From: Oxalobacteraceae bacterium
Lineage (GTDB): Bacteria > Pseudomonadota > Gammaproteobacteria > Burkholderiales > Burkholderiaceae_D
Length of the DNA: 6,862 nucleotides
Reading direction: 5' to 3'
Assembly: GCA_003132085.1 (NCBI GenBank)
Contig: PKWO01000028.1
Span: 1 to 6,862 of the forward strand
The notes under the pieces were generated by a model. That model did no database searches. It was given only the letters and a program-made list of their open reading frames with translations, and was not told where the DNA came from. Below, one piece after another: positions 1 through 5,123 of this stretch; the first letter of the stretch is position 1, and each line of letters opens with the position of its first letter. The position numbers and the translations under genes are program-made.

Positions 1-933
1 TGAATTACCGGAACCACCTCTCAGTTCGTCGTCGCTGTGATTCGCAAAACGCGGGTCGGCGGTCAAGGTTTTCAAGTTGTCAGGAACGTTTTTCATCGCG
101 TGGTTGTAAACACGATCCGTCTGCATGCCTACGATTCTTCCGGCGTGTTGCTGGACTTGCGCTAGGTATTGAGAATTAGCCCCGCGTGCGTCTGCTTGCT
201 CCCTGATGGCCTCCCACGCCTTGCCGATAGCTGCGAGGCGGGCATCGGTCAGTTTTCGCCCTTCCTGCAATGCTTGAACCGCCGTGCTGTTGTTTTGTTG
301 CCCTGCCCTGCTGTCAAACAAGACATTTCCATCCCGATTTATCACGCGGACACGATCAAATTTTGCTTCATTGGTCGCAAGCGTTTTTTCAAAATCCATC
401 ATCGTTTTATCGTGATATTCCTCTGTCACGAAACGAGGATTGCCGTCCTCTCTGATGTGTTGCAATTCAAACCGCTGGTAGATGCCCAACAAGCTCTCTT
501 CCCGTGGTGTCGCCACGGCAACCATATCGACTTTGAAACCGTCTTGCTTTCTAGCGTCCACGAACGCGGAAACAGAGTCGGTATTCCAAAACGTTCCCTC
601 TTCCAAAGCATTGCGCCGCCCCTCGACCGCCTGCCGCCTCAACTCGCCGACAAGCTGGCCCGCATCCTTCTGCGTTTGCTCCGAAGTCGGCTTCGCTCCC
701 TTGGTGTCGATCTGTGCGCGCAAGCGATCCGCATCAAGGTGAATAAATCCGCCCTGCTTTGCAAGTTCTTTGCGAACCATGTTGCCCGCTGAACTTTTCC
801 CGGCCCCTGGCTGACCGCCGATTAGGACAAGCAACGGTTCGGCCTGTGGCGTAGTCTTCACTACCCGCGCCTTAAAATAATTGCTCGCTATTTCCTTGAC
901 TTCATCGGGCGTCAAAGGTTGGTAAGTTTTCAT
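1..933 (-). CDS. Zeta-toxin family kinase (partial, C-terminus off the left edge)
   Basis: The frame is open from ATG at 933 to base 1 with no stop (311 codons), so the 3' end lies outside the window. The protein has a P-loop GGQPGAGKSS at residues 39-48 (Lys46), then HLDADRLR at 65-72 (Asp67), EEGTFW at 111-116 (Glu112), Arg154 in YQRFE and Arg167 in NPRF. The Lys, Asp, Glu and paired-Arg pattern, including the 13-residue gap between the two Arg, agrees with my memory of the zeta active site, so the kinase looks intact. Known zeta toxins phosphorylate UDP-N-acetylglucosamine or related UDP-sugars in the cytoplasm and poison cell-wall synthesis. The kinase fold should end near residue 210. 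A further 100 or more helical residues follow, longer than is needed for the toxin alone, so a C-terminal extension or fusion is possible. The start is 5 nt after the stop of the upstream gene, which implies translational coupling. Substrate and toxicity are inferred from the family. Confidence 0.88.
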   Translation of the reverse strand, partial: MKTYQPLTPDEVKEIASNYFKARVVKTTPQAEPLLVLIGGQPGAGKSSAGNMVRKELAKQGGFIHLDADRLRAQIDTKGAKPTSEQTQKDAGQLVGELRRQAVEGRRNALEEGTFWNTDSVSAFVDARKQDGFKVDMVAVATPREESLLGIYQRFELQHIREDGNPRFVTEEYHDKTMMDFEKTLATNEAKFDRVRVINRDGNVLFDSRAGQQNNSTAVQALQEGRKLTDARLAAIGKAWEAIREQADARGANSQYLAQVQQHAGRIVGMQTDRVYNHAMKNVPDNLKTLTADPRFANHSDDELRGGSGNS

Positions 934-938
934 GTCTT

Positions 939-1187
939 TTATGCTCTAAAAAACTCGCCGCTCTTATTGATGATTTTTTCGATTGTGTCCGTGTCTTCCG
1001 GCTGTAACTCGTCCAACATTTCATCGATTGCGGCCAGGCGCATTTCGCAATATTTGATAAACGCTTCGGATGGCCTTGGTTTCGCCTTCTCTTCCCGTAT
1101 CGCATTCATGAATGGTTGGCGTCCCTGGCCTAGATTCTCTAACGCAACCTCGTATTTGATGCTCGGTGTATTTATGCCTAAATCCAT
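939..1187 (-). CDS. 82-aa protein in antitoxin position upstream of zeta
   Basis: ATG at 1187 lies 2 nt after the mobC-like stop (TAA, 1192-1190) and has a good ribosome site (AGAGGAAA) inside the end of that gene. Its own stop is 5 nt before the zeta start. The protein is acidic to neutral, probably all-helical, with a helix-rich centre (FIKYCEMRLAAIDEMLDEL, residues 43-61) and no cysteine pair, signal peptide or membrane segment. I do not recognise the family. Size and position (small gene directly before zeta, coupled) match those of epsilon antitoxins, which block the zeta ATP site by a helical bundle. The antitoxin role is therefore inference from synteny, not from homology. It could instead be a relaxosome accessory, since it is co-translated with the mobC-like gene. 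Confidence 0.75.
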   Translation of the reverse strand: MDLGINTPSIKYEVALENLGQGRQPFMNAIREEKAKPRPSEAFIKYCEMRLAAIDEMLDELQPEDTDTIEKIINKSGEFFRA

Positions 1188-1189
1188 GA

Positions 1190-1786
1190 TTATTTCCTCT
1201 TTGATTTCATCCGTAATTTCGTAGCTTTGGCCTGAGCCTGGCCTTTCGCCTCCATAACCGTTGTTCCAGATTCCAATACGCGCAATACCTTGCGCGTATG
1301 CTCGGTAATTTCTTTCCGTAAAGACGCTATTTTTTTTCCGATTTCTGGCAATTTCCCGCCTCCACCAGCCAGCACCAATAAATTGAATGCCTTTGCTACC
1401 TGATTCAAATTTGTACCAATTTTCGCCAATTCGTAATTAGAGCGGCGCAATACTTCAATCTCTGAAGTCTGCAATTGCGGTTGCCCTAAATCAGCGTAAA
1501 TAAGTGCGTTTATGTAGTGAGTTTTTGTTGAAAAAACTTCCTCTGAACGCTTCTCTATTTCAGCCAAAACAGAGACAGGCAATCGCAATTGAATTCTGTC
1601 TGTTTTTTCATCAAAATTTACGTCCAAATTTTGATGCTGTTTTTCTGACTTCAGCAAGTGGTCGGCGATCAGTTGCCGCACCAGTAGCGATGCGTTTGCC
1701 TTGCCATACAGCCGCATAGCCTCTGCCTGTAACCGCTCTTTGGTGTCGGGTGTCACCCCGTCCACATACATTATATCGCGCCGCAT
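1190..1786 (-). CDS. mobC: MobC-like relaxosome accessory protein with two ribbon-helix-helix-like segments
   Basis: The 198-aa protein has three parts. Residues about 5-45 (VDGVTPDTKERL ... LLVRQLIADHL) and about 63-100 (RIQLRLPVSVLAEI ... YINALIYADL) each look like a ribbon-helix-helix unit. Residues 118-135 contain YELAKIGTNLNQVAKAFN, the hallmark of MobC/TraJ/NikA-type mobilisation proteins, followed by a helical region and a basic tail (KLRMKSKRK). These proteins bind the inverted repeat beside nic and recruit the relaxase. I chose ATG 1786 because a perfect AAGGAGG lies 3 nt upstream and the oriT repeat then falls in the untranslated leader. An in-frame ATG at 1819 and TTG at 1831 would give 209 or 213 aa but have no ribosome site and lie inside that repeat. 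It is the first gene of a three-gene operon. The family call is firm, the start less so. Confidence 0.83.
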   Translation of the reverse strand: MRRDIMYVDGVTPDTKERLQAEAMRLYGKANASLLVRQLIADHLLKSEKQHQNLDVNFDEKTDRIQLRLPVSVLAEIEKRSEEVFSTKTHYINALIYADLGQPQLQTSEIEVLRRSNYELAKIGTNLNQVAKAFNLLVLAGGGGKLPEIGKKIASLRKEITEHTRKVLRVLESGTTVMEAKGQAQAKATKLRMKSKRK

Positions 1787-1789
1787 GCG

Positions 1790-1796
1790 CCTCCTT
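1790..1796 (-). promoter_or_regulatory. Shine-Dalgarno deciding the mobC-like start
   Basis: Reading on the minus strand, AAGGAGG precedes ATG 1786 by 3 nt. The spacing is short but the match is perfect. The upstream candidates at 1819 and 1831 have nothing comparable. The site lies a few bases past the closing arm of the 9-bp inverted repeat (1800-1808/1833-1841), so folding of the leader RNA could affect its accessibility. Confidence 0.6.
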
Positions 1797-1799
1797 ATC

Positions 1800-1854
1800 A
1801 CGCCGTCAAGCGTGTCCATTTGTACGGACAAATGACGGCGTTAGCCTATCCTGC
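1800..1854 (+). other. Probable origin of transfer (oriT) with IncP-type nic site
   Basis: Positions 1847-1854 read TATCCTGC, matching the nick consensus of RP4/R64-type relaxases (YATCCTG|Y), with the flanking CC and CCC as I remember them from RP4. Cleavage would fall between 1853 and 1854. Twelve bases to its left is a perfect 9-bp inverted repeat, ACGCCGTCA (1800-1808) and TGACGGCGT (1833-1841). It encloses a second dyad, CATTTGT (1817-1823) and ACAAATG (1828-1834). An inverted repeat on the 5' side of nic is where TraJ/NikA-type proteins bind, and a MobC-like gene starts right beside it. The strand and the divergent gene layout are as in known oriT regions. The relaxase itself is not in the window, so the MOB class is inferred from the nick sequence. 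Confidence 0.75.
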
Positions 1855-1862
1855 CCTAGAAG

Positions 1863-1871
1863 ATTATAGCA
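1863..1871 (-). promoter_or_regulatory. Extended -10 promoter of the mob/zeta operon
   Basis: On the minus strand the sequence is TGCTATAAT, a perfect extended -10 (TGnTATAAT). No good -35 lies 17 bp upstream (AAAAGA), which extended -10 promoters tolerate. Transcription would begin near 1856, within a few bases of the predicted nick, and give a leader of about 70 nt containing the oriT inverted repeats before ATG 1786. The phased repeats begin about 40 bp upstream, a plausible place for control by the StbA-like protein. Confidence 0.6.
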
Positions 1872-1910
1872 TTACTTTCTTACCATCTTTTTTTGCCATT
1901 CGTTTTTTTA

Positions 1911-2032
1911 TGTCGATATTGTGTCGATGTTCTGTCGATATCCGTGTGAAATTACGATAGCATCGACAAAATATCGACAACTGATCTACAAAAGCATTGC
2001 ATAAAGTCAGAAATATCGACAAAATATCGACA
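1911..2032. repeat. Seven 9-bp TGTCGATAT repeats in three clusters, 11-bp phased
   Basis: Copies are at 1911-1919, 1922-1930 (TGTCGATGT) and 1933-1941 in one orientation. Inverted copies are at 1960-1968 (GCATCGACA), 1971-1979, 2013-2021 and 2024-2032 (ATATCGACA). Within each cluster the copies are 9 bp with a 2-bp gap, placing them on about the same DNA face. This geometry is that of the stbDR sites bound by StbA of R388. The last copy ends 25 bp before the stbA-like start, so autoregulation is likely. The whole 1857-2057 interval carries no gene and is AT-rich. An oriV iteron role is less likely given the short unit and the absence of a rep gene. Confidence 0.85.
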
Positions 2033-2057
2033 AATCAACCGGCTCAAGGAAAATCAT

Positions 2058-2426
2058 GTGAAAAAGCAACGTCCTGTCACGCTCTCCGGCGTCATTCGTT
2101 CTCGACTGGCAATAATTGAATCTCGGATGTTTGAAGGGGTCAGGCAAAAGGTAATTGTTGAAGAGTTAACGAAGGAAGGTTTTGAGGTATCAGAGAAAGA
2201 CTTTCGCCAACTGCTTTACAGGGCTAGAAAAAAGCGAAAATCTGCCGCCATTCCAGTTGTTTATGGCGTCACAGAAGCACAGGAAAAGCCGGATATTGAA
2301 GCAGAAACAAAGCCGGAAAAACAACAACAAAATGAACCTGTGCAAGCGAAAGAAATTAGTAAGAAAATGTCGCAACAAGATATTCATAAGATGCTGAAAA
2401 ATGATATCGATCTGGATAGCTTATAA
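2058..2426 (+). CDS. stbA: StbA-like small DNA-binding protein
   Basis: The start is GTG 2058 with AAGGA at 2046-2050 (7-nt gap). The overlapping ATG at 2056 is followed at once by TGA. The 122-aa protein is strongly basic. Residues about 8-60 (TLSGVIRSRL ... EELTKEGFEVSEKDFRQLLYRARKKRK) look like a helix-turn-helix unit, followed by a Lys/Glu/Gln-rich linker (about 75-105) and a short acidic helix at the C-terminus. Three facts support StbA: small size, first place in an operon followed by a ParA-like ATPase, and a tract of 9-bp phased repeats directly upstream beside oriT. In IncW plasmid R388, StbA binds such repeats, keeps the plasmid positioned on the nucleoid and represses plasmid promoters. 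The sequence similarity itself I judge by pattern only. Confidence 0.72.
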   Translation: MKKQRPVTLSGVIRSRLAIIESRMFEGVRQKVIVEELTKEGFEVSEKDFRQLLYRARKKRKSAAIPVVYGVTEAQEKPDIEAETKPEKQQQNEPVQAKEISKKMSQQDIHKMLKNDIDLDSL

Positions 2427-2450
2427 TCAACTTCATAACGGAATGAAAAT

Positions 2451-3164
2451 ATGAGAATTGCAACGATAAATATTTCTGGAAACGTAGGCAAGACAACCAT
2501 TGCAACCAATCTACTTTACCCTCGTTTGCCGGGTGCCTTGGTGTGCGAGTTTGAAACGGTGAATACCGGGCTTCAATTGAAGTCGGCATCAATCAAGACT
2601 ATGCGGGCTAGTTCGTTCGGTTCGATGATTGATTCAATCATGCTCGCGGAGTCGGCTATCATCGATGTTGGGGCATCAAACATCGAAGGATTTTTCAAGG
2701 AAATGCAAGAGTTGGACGGTAGCCATGAAGACATAGATTATTTTCTGATTCCAGTTGTAAAGGATGAAAAAATAATCAAAGAATCGGTGAAGACTGCCCT
2801 CCTTCTGTCCGGCCTTGGGGTGAATAGGGACAAAATAAAGATGGTCTTTAACCGCTTCCCGAAAGACCTAGAATTGCAGGATGTGTTCGCTCCGATTTTC
2901 AAAATTGCGAAAAATGACGGCAAGTTTACTGCTCATAAATCGGCTGTAATTTATGAAAACCCTGTGTATGCTGAGTTGAATAAATTGCAAATTAGTTTGC
3001 AAGAACTGAATGCCGATACCACGGATTACCGGGCCAAGCTGAGAGACACAAGTGACGAAAAGGAACAAAAAGCTTGCTTGGCAATGATTGCGAACAAGCG
3101 CCGGTCGGCATCGGCAAGCCAGAATCTTGACGAAGTGTTTTCCGCGCTGTTTGGGAAGGAATAA
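2451..3164 (+). CDS. stbB: ParA/MinD-like ATPase, StbB-like
   Basis: The 237-aa protein starts with a beta strand leading into GNVGKTT (residues 10-16), a P-loop of the ParA/MinD kind. A switch motif IIDVGASN (70-77), LIPVVKDEK (99-107, the strand after switch II) and MVFNRFP (131-137, adenine-contact position) follow in the usual ParA order. The signature lysine that begins classical KGGxGKT loops is replaced by Ser9. There is no N-terminal HTH, so it is a small-ParA form in which the partner protein binds DNA. The C-terminal third (about 185-237) is charged and helical. It lies 24 nt after the stbA-like gene and 3 nt before the next gene. In R388, StbB is needed for conjugation and acts with StbA. 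ATPase assignment is good, the StbB identity rests mainly on synteny. Confidence 0.8.
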   Translation: MRIATINISGNVGKTTIATNLLYPRLPGALVCEFETVNTGLQLKSASIKTMRASSFGSMIDSIMLAESAIIDVGASNIEGFFKEMQELDGSHEDIDYFLIPVVKDEKIIKESVKTALLLSGLGVNRDKIKMVFNRFPKDLELQDVFAPIFKIAKNDGKFTAHKSAVIYENPVYAELNKLQISLQELNADTTDYRAKLRDTSDEKEQKACLAMIANKRRSASASQNLDEVFSALFGKE

Positions 3165-3167
3165 ACC

Positions 3168-3614
3168 GTGAGCAAGTTACTTGCGGCGGCGCTGCTAAAA
3201 GACGATCTGGACGGCGACGACAAGATCCATGCGGCGCTGTTTTCCGTGGCGTTTGGTGAGTTGGACGAATTGCGGAAAAACCTCGCGCAAATACCGCTTG
3301 ATGTTGACGCTTCGGCAACTCGTTTTCAACGGATAACGACGCAGGCCGTTGATGATTTTGTGGCTGTGGCAAACGAAGCTTTGTCGAAGTTTATACACCG
3401 AACCAATGAGATTAAAGCGGCTTTGGGGGAGATTCAACCGGCGTCATTAGCTGCCGCCAATGAACCGGCGAAAAATGCGCCTGTTGCGGCTCCTGGGCCG
3501 GTTGAAATACATGCGCCATCGGGCGGGCGTCTGTGGGCAATCGTGGCCGGTGCTTTTGCTGGCGGCGTGGTGGTCGGTGTGCTGATTGCGGGCATTTATT
3601 TTGCCCTGAAGTAA
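3168..3614 (+). CDS. stbC: StbC-like protein with one C-terminal membrane segment
   Basis: The start is GTG 3168, 3 nt after the preceding stop, with GGAAGGAA as ribosome site. The 148-aa product has an acidic helical N-terminal domain (about 12-90), an Ala/Pro-rich linker (about 91-117) and a single glycine-rich hydrophobic segment at 122-146 (GAFAGGVVVGVL) ending the protein. It has no signal peptide, so it should be tail-anchored with the soluble part in the cytoplasm. Its place as third gene in the stb-like operon gives the name. StbC has no well-defined function that I know of. It could link the ParA-like ATPase to the inner membrane, but that is inference. Confidence 0.7.
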   Translation: MSKLLAAALLKDDLDGDDKIHAALFSVAFGELDELRKNLAQIPLDVDASATRFQRITTQAVDDFVAVANEALSKFIHRTNEIKAALGEIQPASLAAANEPAKNAPVAAPGPVEIHAPSGGRLWAIVAGAFAGGVVVGVLIAGIYFALK

Positions 3615-3633
3615 TTAGTAAAATCTGTCTTTT

Positions 3634-3665
3634 TTGACCGTTGTTTTGCTTAACTGTTTTACAAT
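3634..3665 (+). promoter_or_regulatory. Candidate promoter of the lipoprotein gene
   Basis: TTGACC (3634-3639) and TACAAT (3660-3665) are good -35 and -10 hexamers, but the 20-bp spacer is longer than the preferred 16-18, so the assignment is tentative. The -35 also lies in the first of two TTRACNGTT motifs (3634-3642 and 3650-3658), whose counterparts lie upstream of the DUF3560 gene. Confidence 0.4.
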
Positions 3666-3704
3666 TCCGATGCAGGAAAATACCTCTAACCACTAAGGAT
3701 TTTT

Positions 3705-4079
3705 ATGAACAAAAGATTTAGCCGCTTGACCGCTCTCATTTCTGCTGGTGTCTTGACCGCCTTTGTATCGGGCTGTGCGTCCGTGGCCGTAACCGGTGAT
3801 GCAATCGAAACGAACACGGCGCATGCGCTCGGCGTCGATAAAGGCACGTTCACAATCTCTGATCGGGTTGATGAAGGCGTCAAGACAACCTATAACGTCA
3901 AAACCAACGCAGGGAAAAGGTATAGCTGCTATGTGACCGGGACAGTTTCGGTGATGGGCCGCATTGTTTCTGATGCGATGTGCAACGAAATCAAGTCTGG
4001 CAAACAGGTATCTGGCGCTGCTGCGGGCACTGCGCCCGCATGCAATGCGTTGCTGAAAGCTGCCGGTAAGTGTTCCTGA
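3705..4079 (+). CDS. Small lipoprotein of unknown function
   Basis: The start ATG 3705 has AAGGA 5 nt upstream. The 124-aa protein has a clear lipoprotein signal peptide: positive N-region (KRFSR), hydrophobic stretch 8-21 and lipobox VSGC with acylated Cys24. The mature part, about 100 residues, contains KGTFTISDRV (47-56), YNVKTNAGKRYSCYVTGTVS (63-82) and four more cysteines (75, 93, 113, 123), enough for two disulfides in the periplasm. Residue 25 is Ala, so outer-membrane sorting is expected. I do not recognise a named family. A surface or entry-exclusion role is possible, since small plasmid lipoproteins often have one, but nothing in the sequence proves it. Confidence 0.82.
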   Translation: MNKRFSRLTALISAGVLTAFVSGCASVAVTGDAIETNTAHALGVDKGTFTISDRVDEGVKTTYNVKTNAGKRYSCYVTGTVSVMGRIVSDAMCNEIKSGKQVSGAAAGTAPACNALLKAAGKCS

Positions 4080-4102
4080 TCGATAGAACAGGGCAGGGCA
4101 GG

Positions 4103-4117
4103 GCCGCTCATGGCGGC
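4103..4117 (+). terminator. Weak hairpin between lipoprotein and small membrane gene
   Basis: GCCGC (4103-4107) and GCGGC (4113-4117) form a 5-bp GC stem with a 5-nt loop. ATTAACTTTT follows, not a proper U-run. It could attenuate transcription after the lipoprotein gene or be chance. It follows three tandem GGGCA copies at 4091-4105. Confidence 0.25.
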
Positions 4118-4140
4118 ATTAACTTTTCAAAGGGGGCGCG

Positions 4141-4293
4141 ATGAATATTCTTGTGTGGGCACTGTGGGCAATGGCTGCAATCCCTATCATCGGCCTCGTG
4201 TTGTGGTTTGTCGGTAGCGTCTTTTTCGCGGTCGATGAAGTCAAGGCGGTTCGCTACCTGGCTGAAAAATACGACGAAAAGCATAAGCGGTGA
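4141..4293 (+). CDS. 50-aa single-pass membrane protein
   Basis: The start ATG 4141 is preceded by AAAGGGGGCGCG, a strong ribosome site. The product begins with MNILVWALWAMAAIPIIGLV, and the hydrophobic stretch covers residues about 3-30. A charged tail of about 20 residues (VDEVKAVRYLAEKYDEKHKR) follows and is probably cytoplasmic. There is no cleavage site or lipobox, so it should be an inner-membrane anchored mini-protein. It lies 61 nt after the lipoprotein stop and could share its transcript. The family is not recognised. Evidence that it is real is the ribosome site, the coherent hydrophobic/charged layout and the tidy fit between neighbours. Its stop abuts the first operator-like dyad. 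Confidence 0.65.
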   Translation: MNILVWALWAMAAIPIIGLVLWFVGSVFFAVDEVKAVRYLAEKYDEKHKR

Positions 4294-4367
4294 ATGGTGA
4301 CAATATTGGCCAACCTGGTCGGCTGATTTGTCACCATGTCAGAATTATTTTCGCGTCCGCGAAAATA
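4294..4367. promoter_or_regulatory. Operator-like module 1 (two dyads) upstream of the PH-domain gene
   Basis: The first dyad is ATGGTGACAA (4294-4303) and TTGTCACCAT (4328-4337), perfect 10-bp arms with a 24-bp spacer. The second dyad is TATTTTCGCG (4346-4355) and CGCGAAAATA (4358-4367), perfect 10-bp arms around 2 nt. The same two elements in the same order and orientation recur at 5520-5583, with the core spacing TGGTGACA-N26-TGTCACCA exactly preserved. It lies between the 50-aa gene and ATG 4415, with a TTGACA at 4378-4383 just downstream but no convincing -10. A protein-binding site is the simplest reading. No U-run supports a terminator. Confidence 0.65.
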
Positions 4368-4414
4368 TCCCAACACATTGACAAAAAATCAACTCCATTG
4401 AGCCGAAGTAACAC

Positions 4415-4960
4415 ATGAACGAAATTTCCGAAGCTCCAAAAGATTCAAGCCTGTTTATCGCAAGCTCAACCGCTGCCGATGAAGTCTATTATTCCGGGCG
4501 TCCGTCGCAAGCCTGCAATTTCCCGTTCTTTTCCGGGTGCGCGGTCGGGATTTTCTTGTCGATACTGGCGACTATTTTTGTGTCTGTTCAATGGGATGTC
4601 ACGCCATTGATCGGCCTGCTACCTGTTTTTGTTCTTGGTGTGGCGATTGCAAACCGCGTCATCAACACGCATGCAATCGAAATCTTGATCGACTCGGCCC
4701 GCGTGACCTGGAAAACCGGCGTTGTTAGCCGTACCGTGGCGTCGGTTGAAATCTTCCGCATTCAAAACGTCACGATGTCGCAAAGTGCCGCCGATGCGAT
4801 GTTTGGCATCGGGCATTTGTACATCGAAACGATAGACCCAACGCATCCGCTCGTTCACCTGTTCGGCATTGCGGAGCCTGAAAAAATGCGCGAATGGTTG
4901 ACCGAGTACGCGCAAACCTGCCGGAAAGAAAAGCAGTTCCGGGAATTCTCGCTGCATTAG
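4415..4960 (+). CDS. Two-TM bacterial PH-domain (YdbS/bPH2-like) membrane protein
   Basis: The 181-aa protein has a polar N-terminus (1-36), two membrane segments (about 37-59 and 62-80) and a C-terminal cytoplasmic domain. The pattern IEILIDSARVTWKTGVVSR (88-106), VEIFRIQNVTMSQSAADAMFG (111-131) and IGHLYIETIDPT (132-143), ending with the helix EPEKMREWLTEYAQT, fits the bacterial PH domain (DUF304/bPH_2). Domain order TM-TM-PH is the standard form of the family, of unknown biochemical role, though some members occur in envelope stress or defence settings. The ribosome site before ATG 4415 is weak (GAGCCGAAG). The gene follows operator-like module 1, so regulated expression is likely. The C-terminus is charged (CRKEKQFREF). 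Fold call is good, function unknown. Confidence 0.82.
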   Translation: MNEISEAPKDSSLFIASSTAADEVYYSGRPSQACNFPFFSGCAVGIFLSILATIFVSVQWDVTPLIGLLPVFVLGVAIANRVINTHAIEILIDSARVTWKTGVVSRTVASVEIFRIQNVTMSQSAADAMFGIGHLYIETIDPTHPLVHLFGIAEPEKMREWLTEYAQTCRKEKQFREFSLH

Positions 4961-5028
4961 GCGCTGCCGGTGTCCGACATAGACAGAAACGGCTATGGTC
5001 GACGGTATGCTCCTGACGTCTGTTTATG

Positions 5029-5114
5029 GCACTCCCCGGCGTGTTTAGCGGATTGGGCCGGGGAGTGCAGAGGGGTTCCCCCTTTGCTTGCTCTAGGCCC
5101 GGATATCCGGGCCT
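5029..5114. repeat. Three stacked palindromes between convergent genes
   Basis: The first is a perfect 12-bp inverted repeat at 5029-5040 and 5057-5068 (GCACTCCCCGGC and its complement) around 16 nt. The second is AGGGG/CCCCT at 5071-5075 and 5079-5083. The third is a perfect 20-bp palindrome at 5095-5114, centred on GATATC, with no loop. The cluster sits between the end of the PH-domain gene (4960) and the end of the minus-strand gene (5124), so bidirectional termination is possible, but none has a U-tract. A recombination, replication-priming or protein-binding site is an alternative. The rest of 4961-5123 shows no gene. Confidence 0.6.
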
Positions 5115-5123
5115 CTGAGGTCA

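Noticed and set aside
169..792. 207-codon plus-strand open frame
   Set aside because: It lies antisense to the zeta gene, whose P-loop and active-site motifs are clear. The plus-strand translation is Cys/Arg/Leu-rich with no recognisable domain.
919..1224. 101-codon plus-strand open frame
   Set aside because: It is antisense to the coupled 82-aa gene and has no ribosome site or fitting neighbours. The minus-strand gene fits the operon with 2- and 5-nt gaps.
1748..1757. Third copy of the TGTCACC half-site
   Set aside because: It is inside the mobC-like coding region and no TGGTGACA partner lies at the 26-bp spacing.
1911..2032. CRISPR array or replication iterons
   Set aside because: Units are 9 bp with 2-bp gaps, far too short for CRISPR. 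Rep iterons are usually 17-22 bp and no rep gene is present. The StbA-site reading explains the size and position better.
4557..4565. Eighth copy of the 9-bp repeat (TGTCGATAC) inside the PH-domain gene
   Set aside because: It is a single imperfect copy in coding sequence with no neighbour at 11 bp, which is likely by chance in this length.
5095..5114. Rho-independent terminator from the 20-bp palindrome
   Set aside because: It has no loop-forming centre and no U-run on either side. It is kept only as part of a palindrome cluster.
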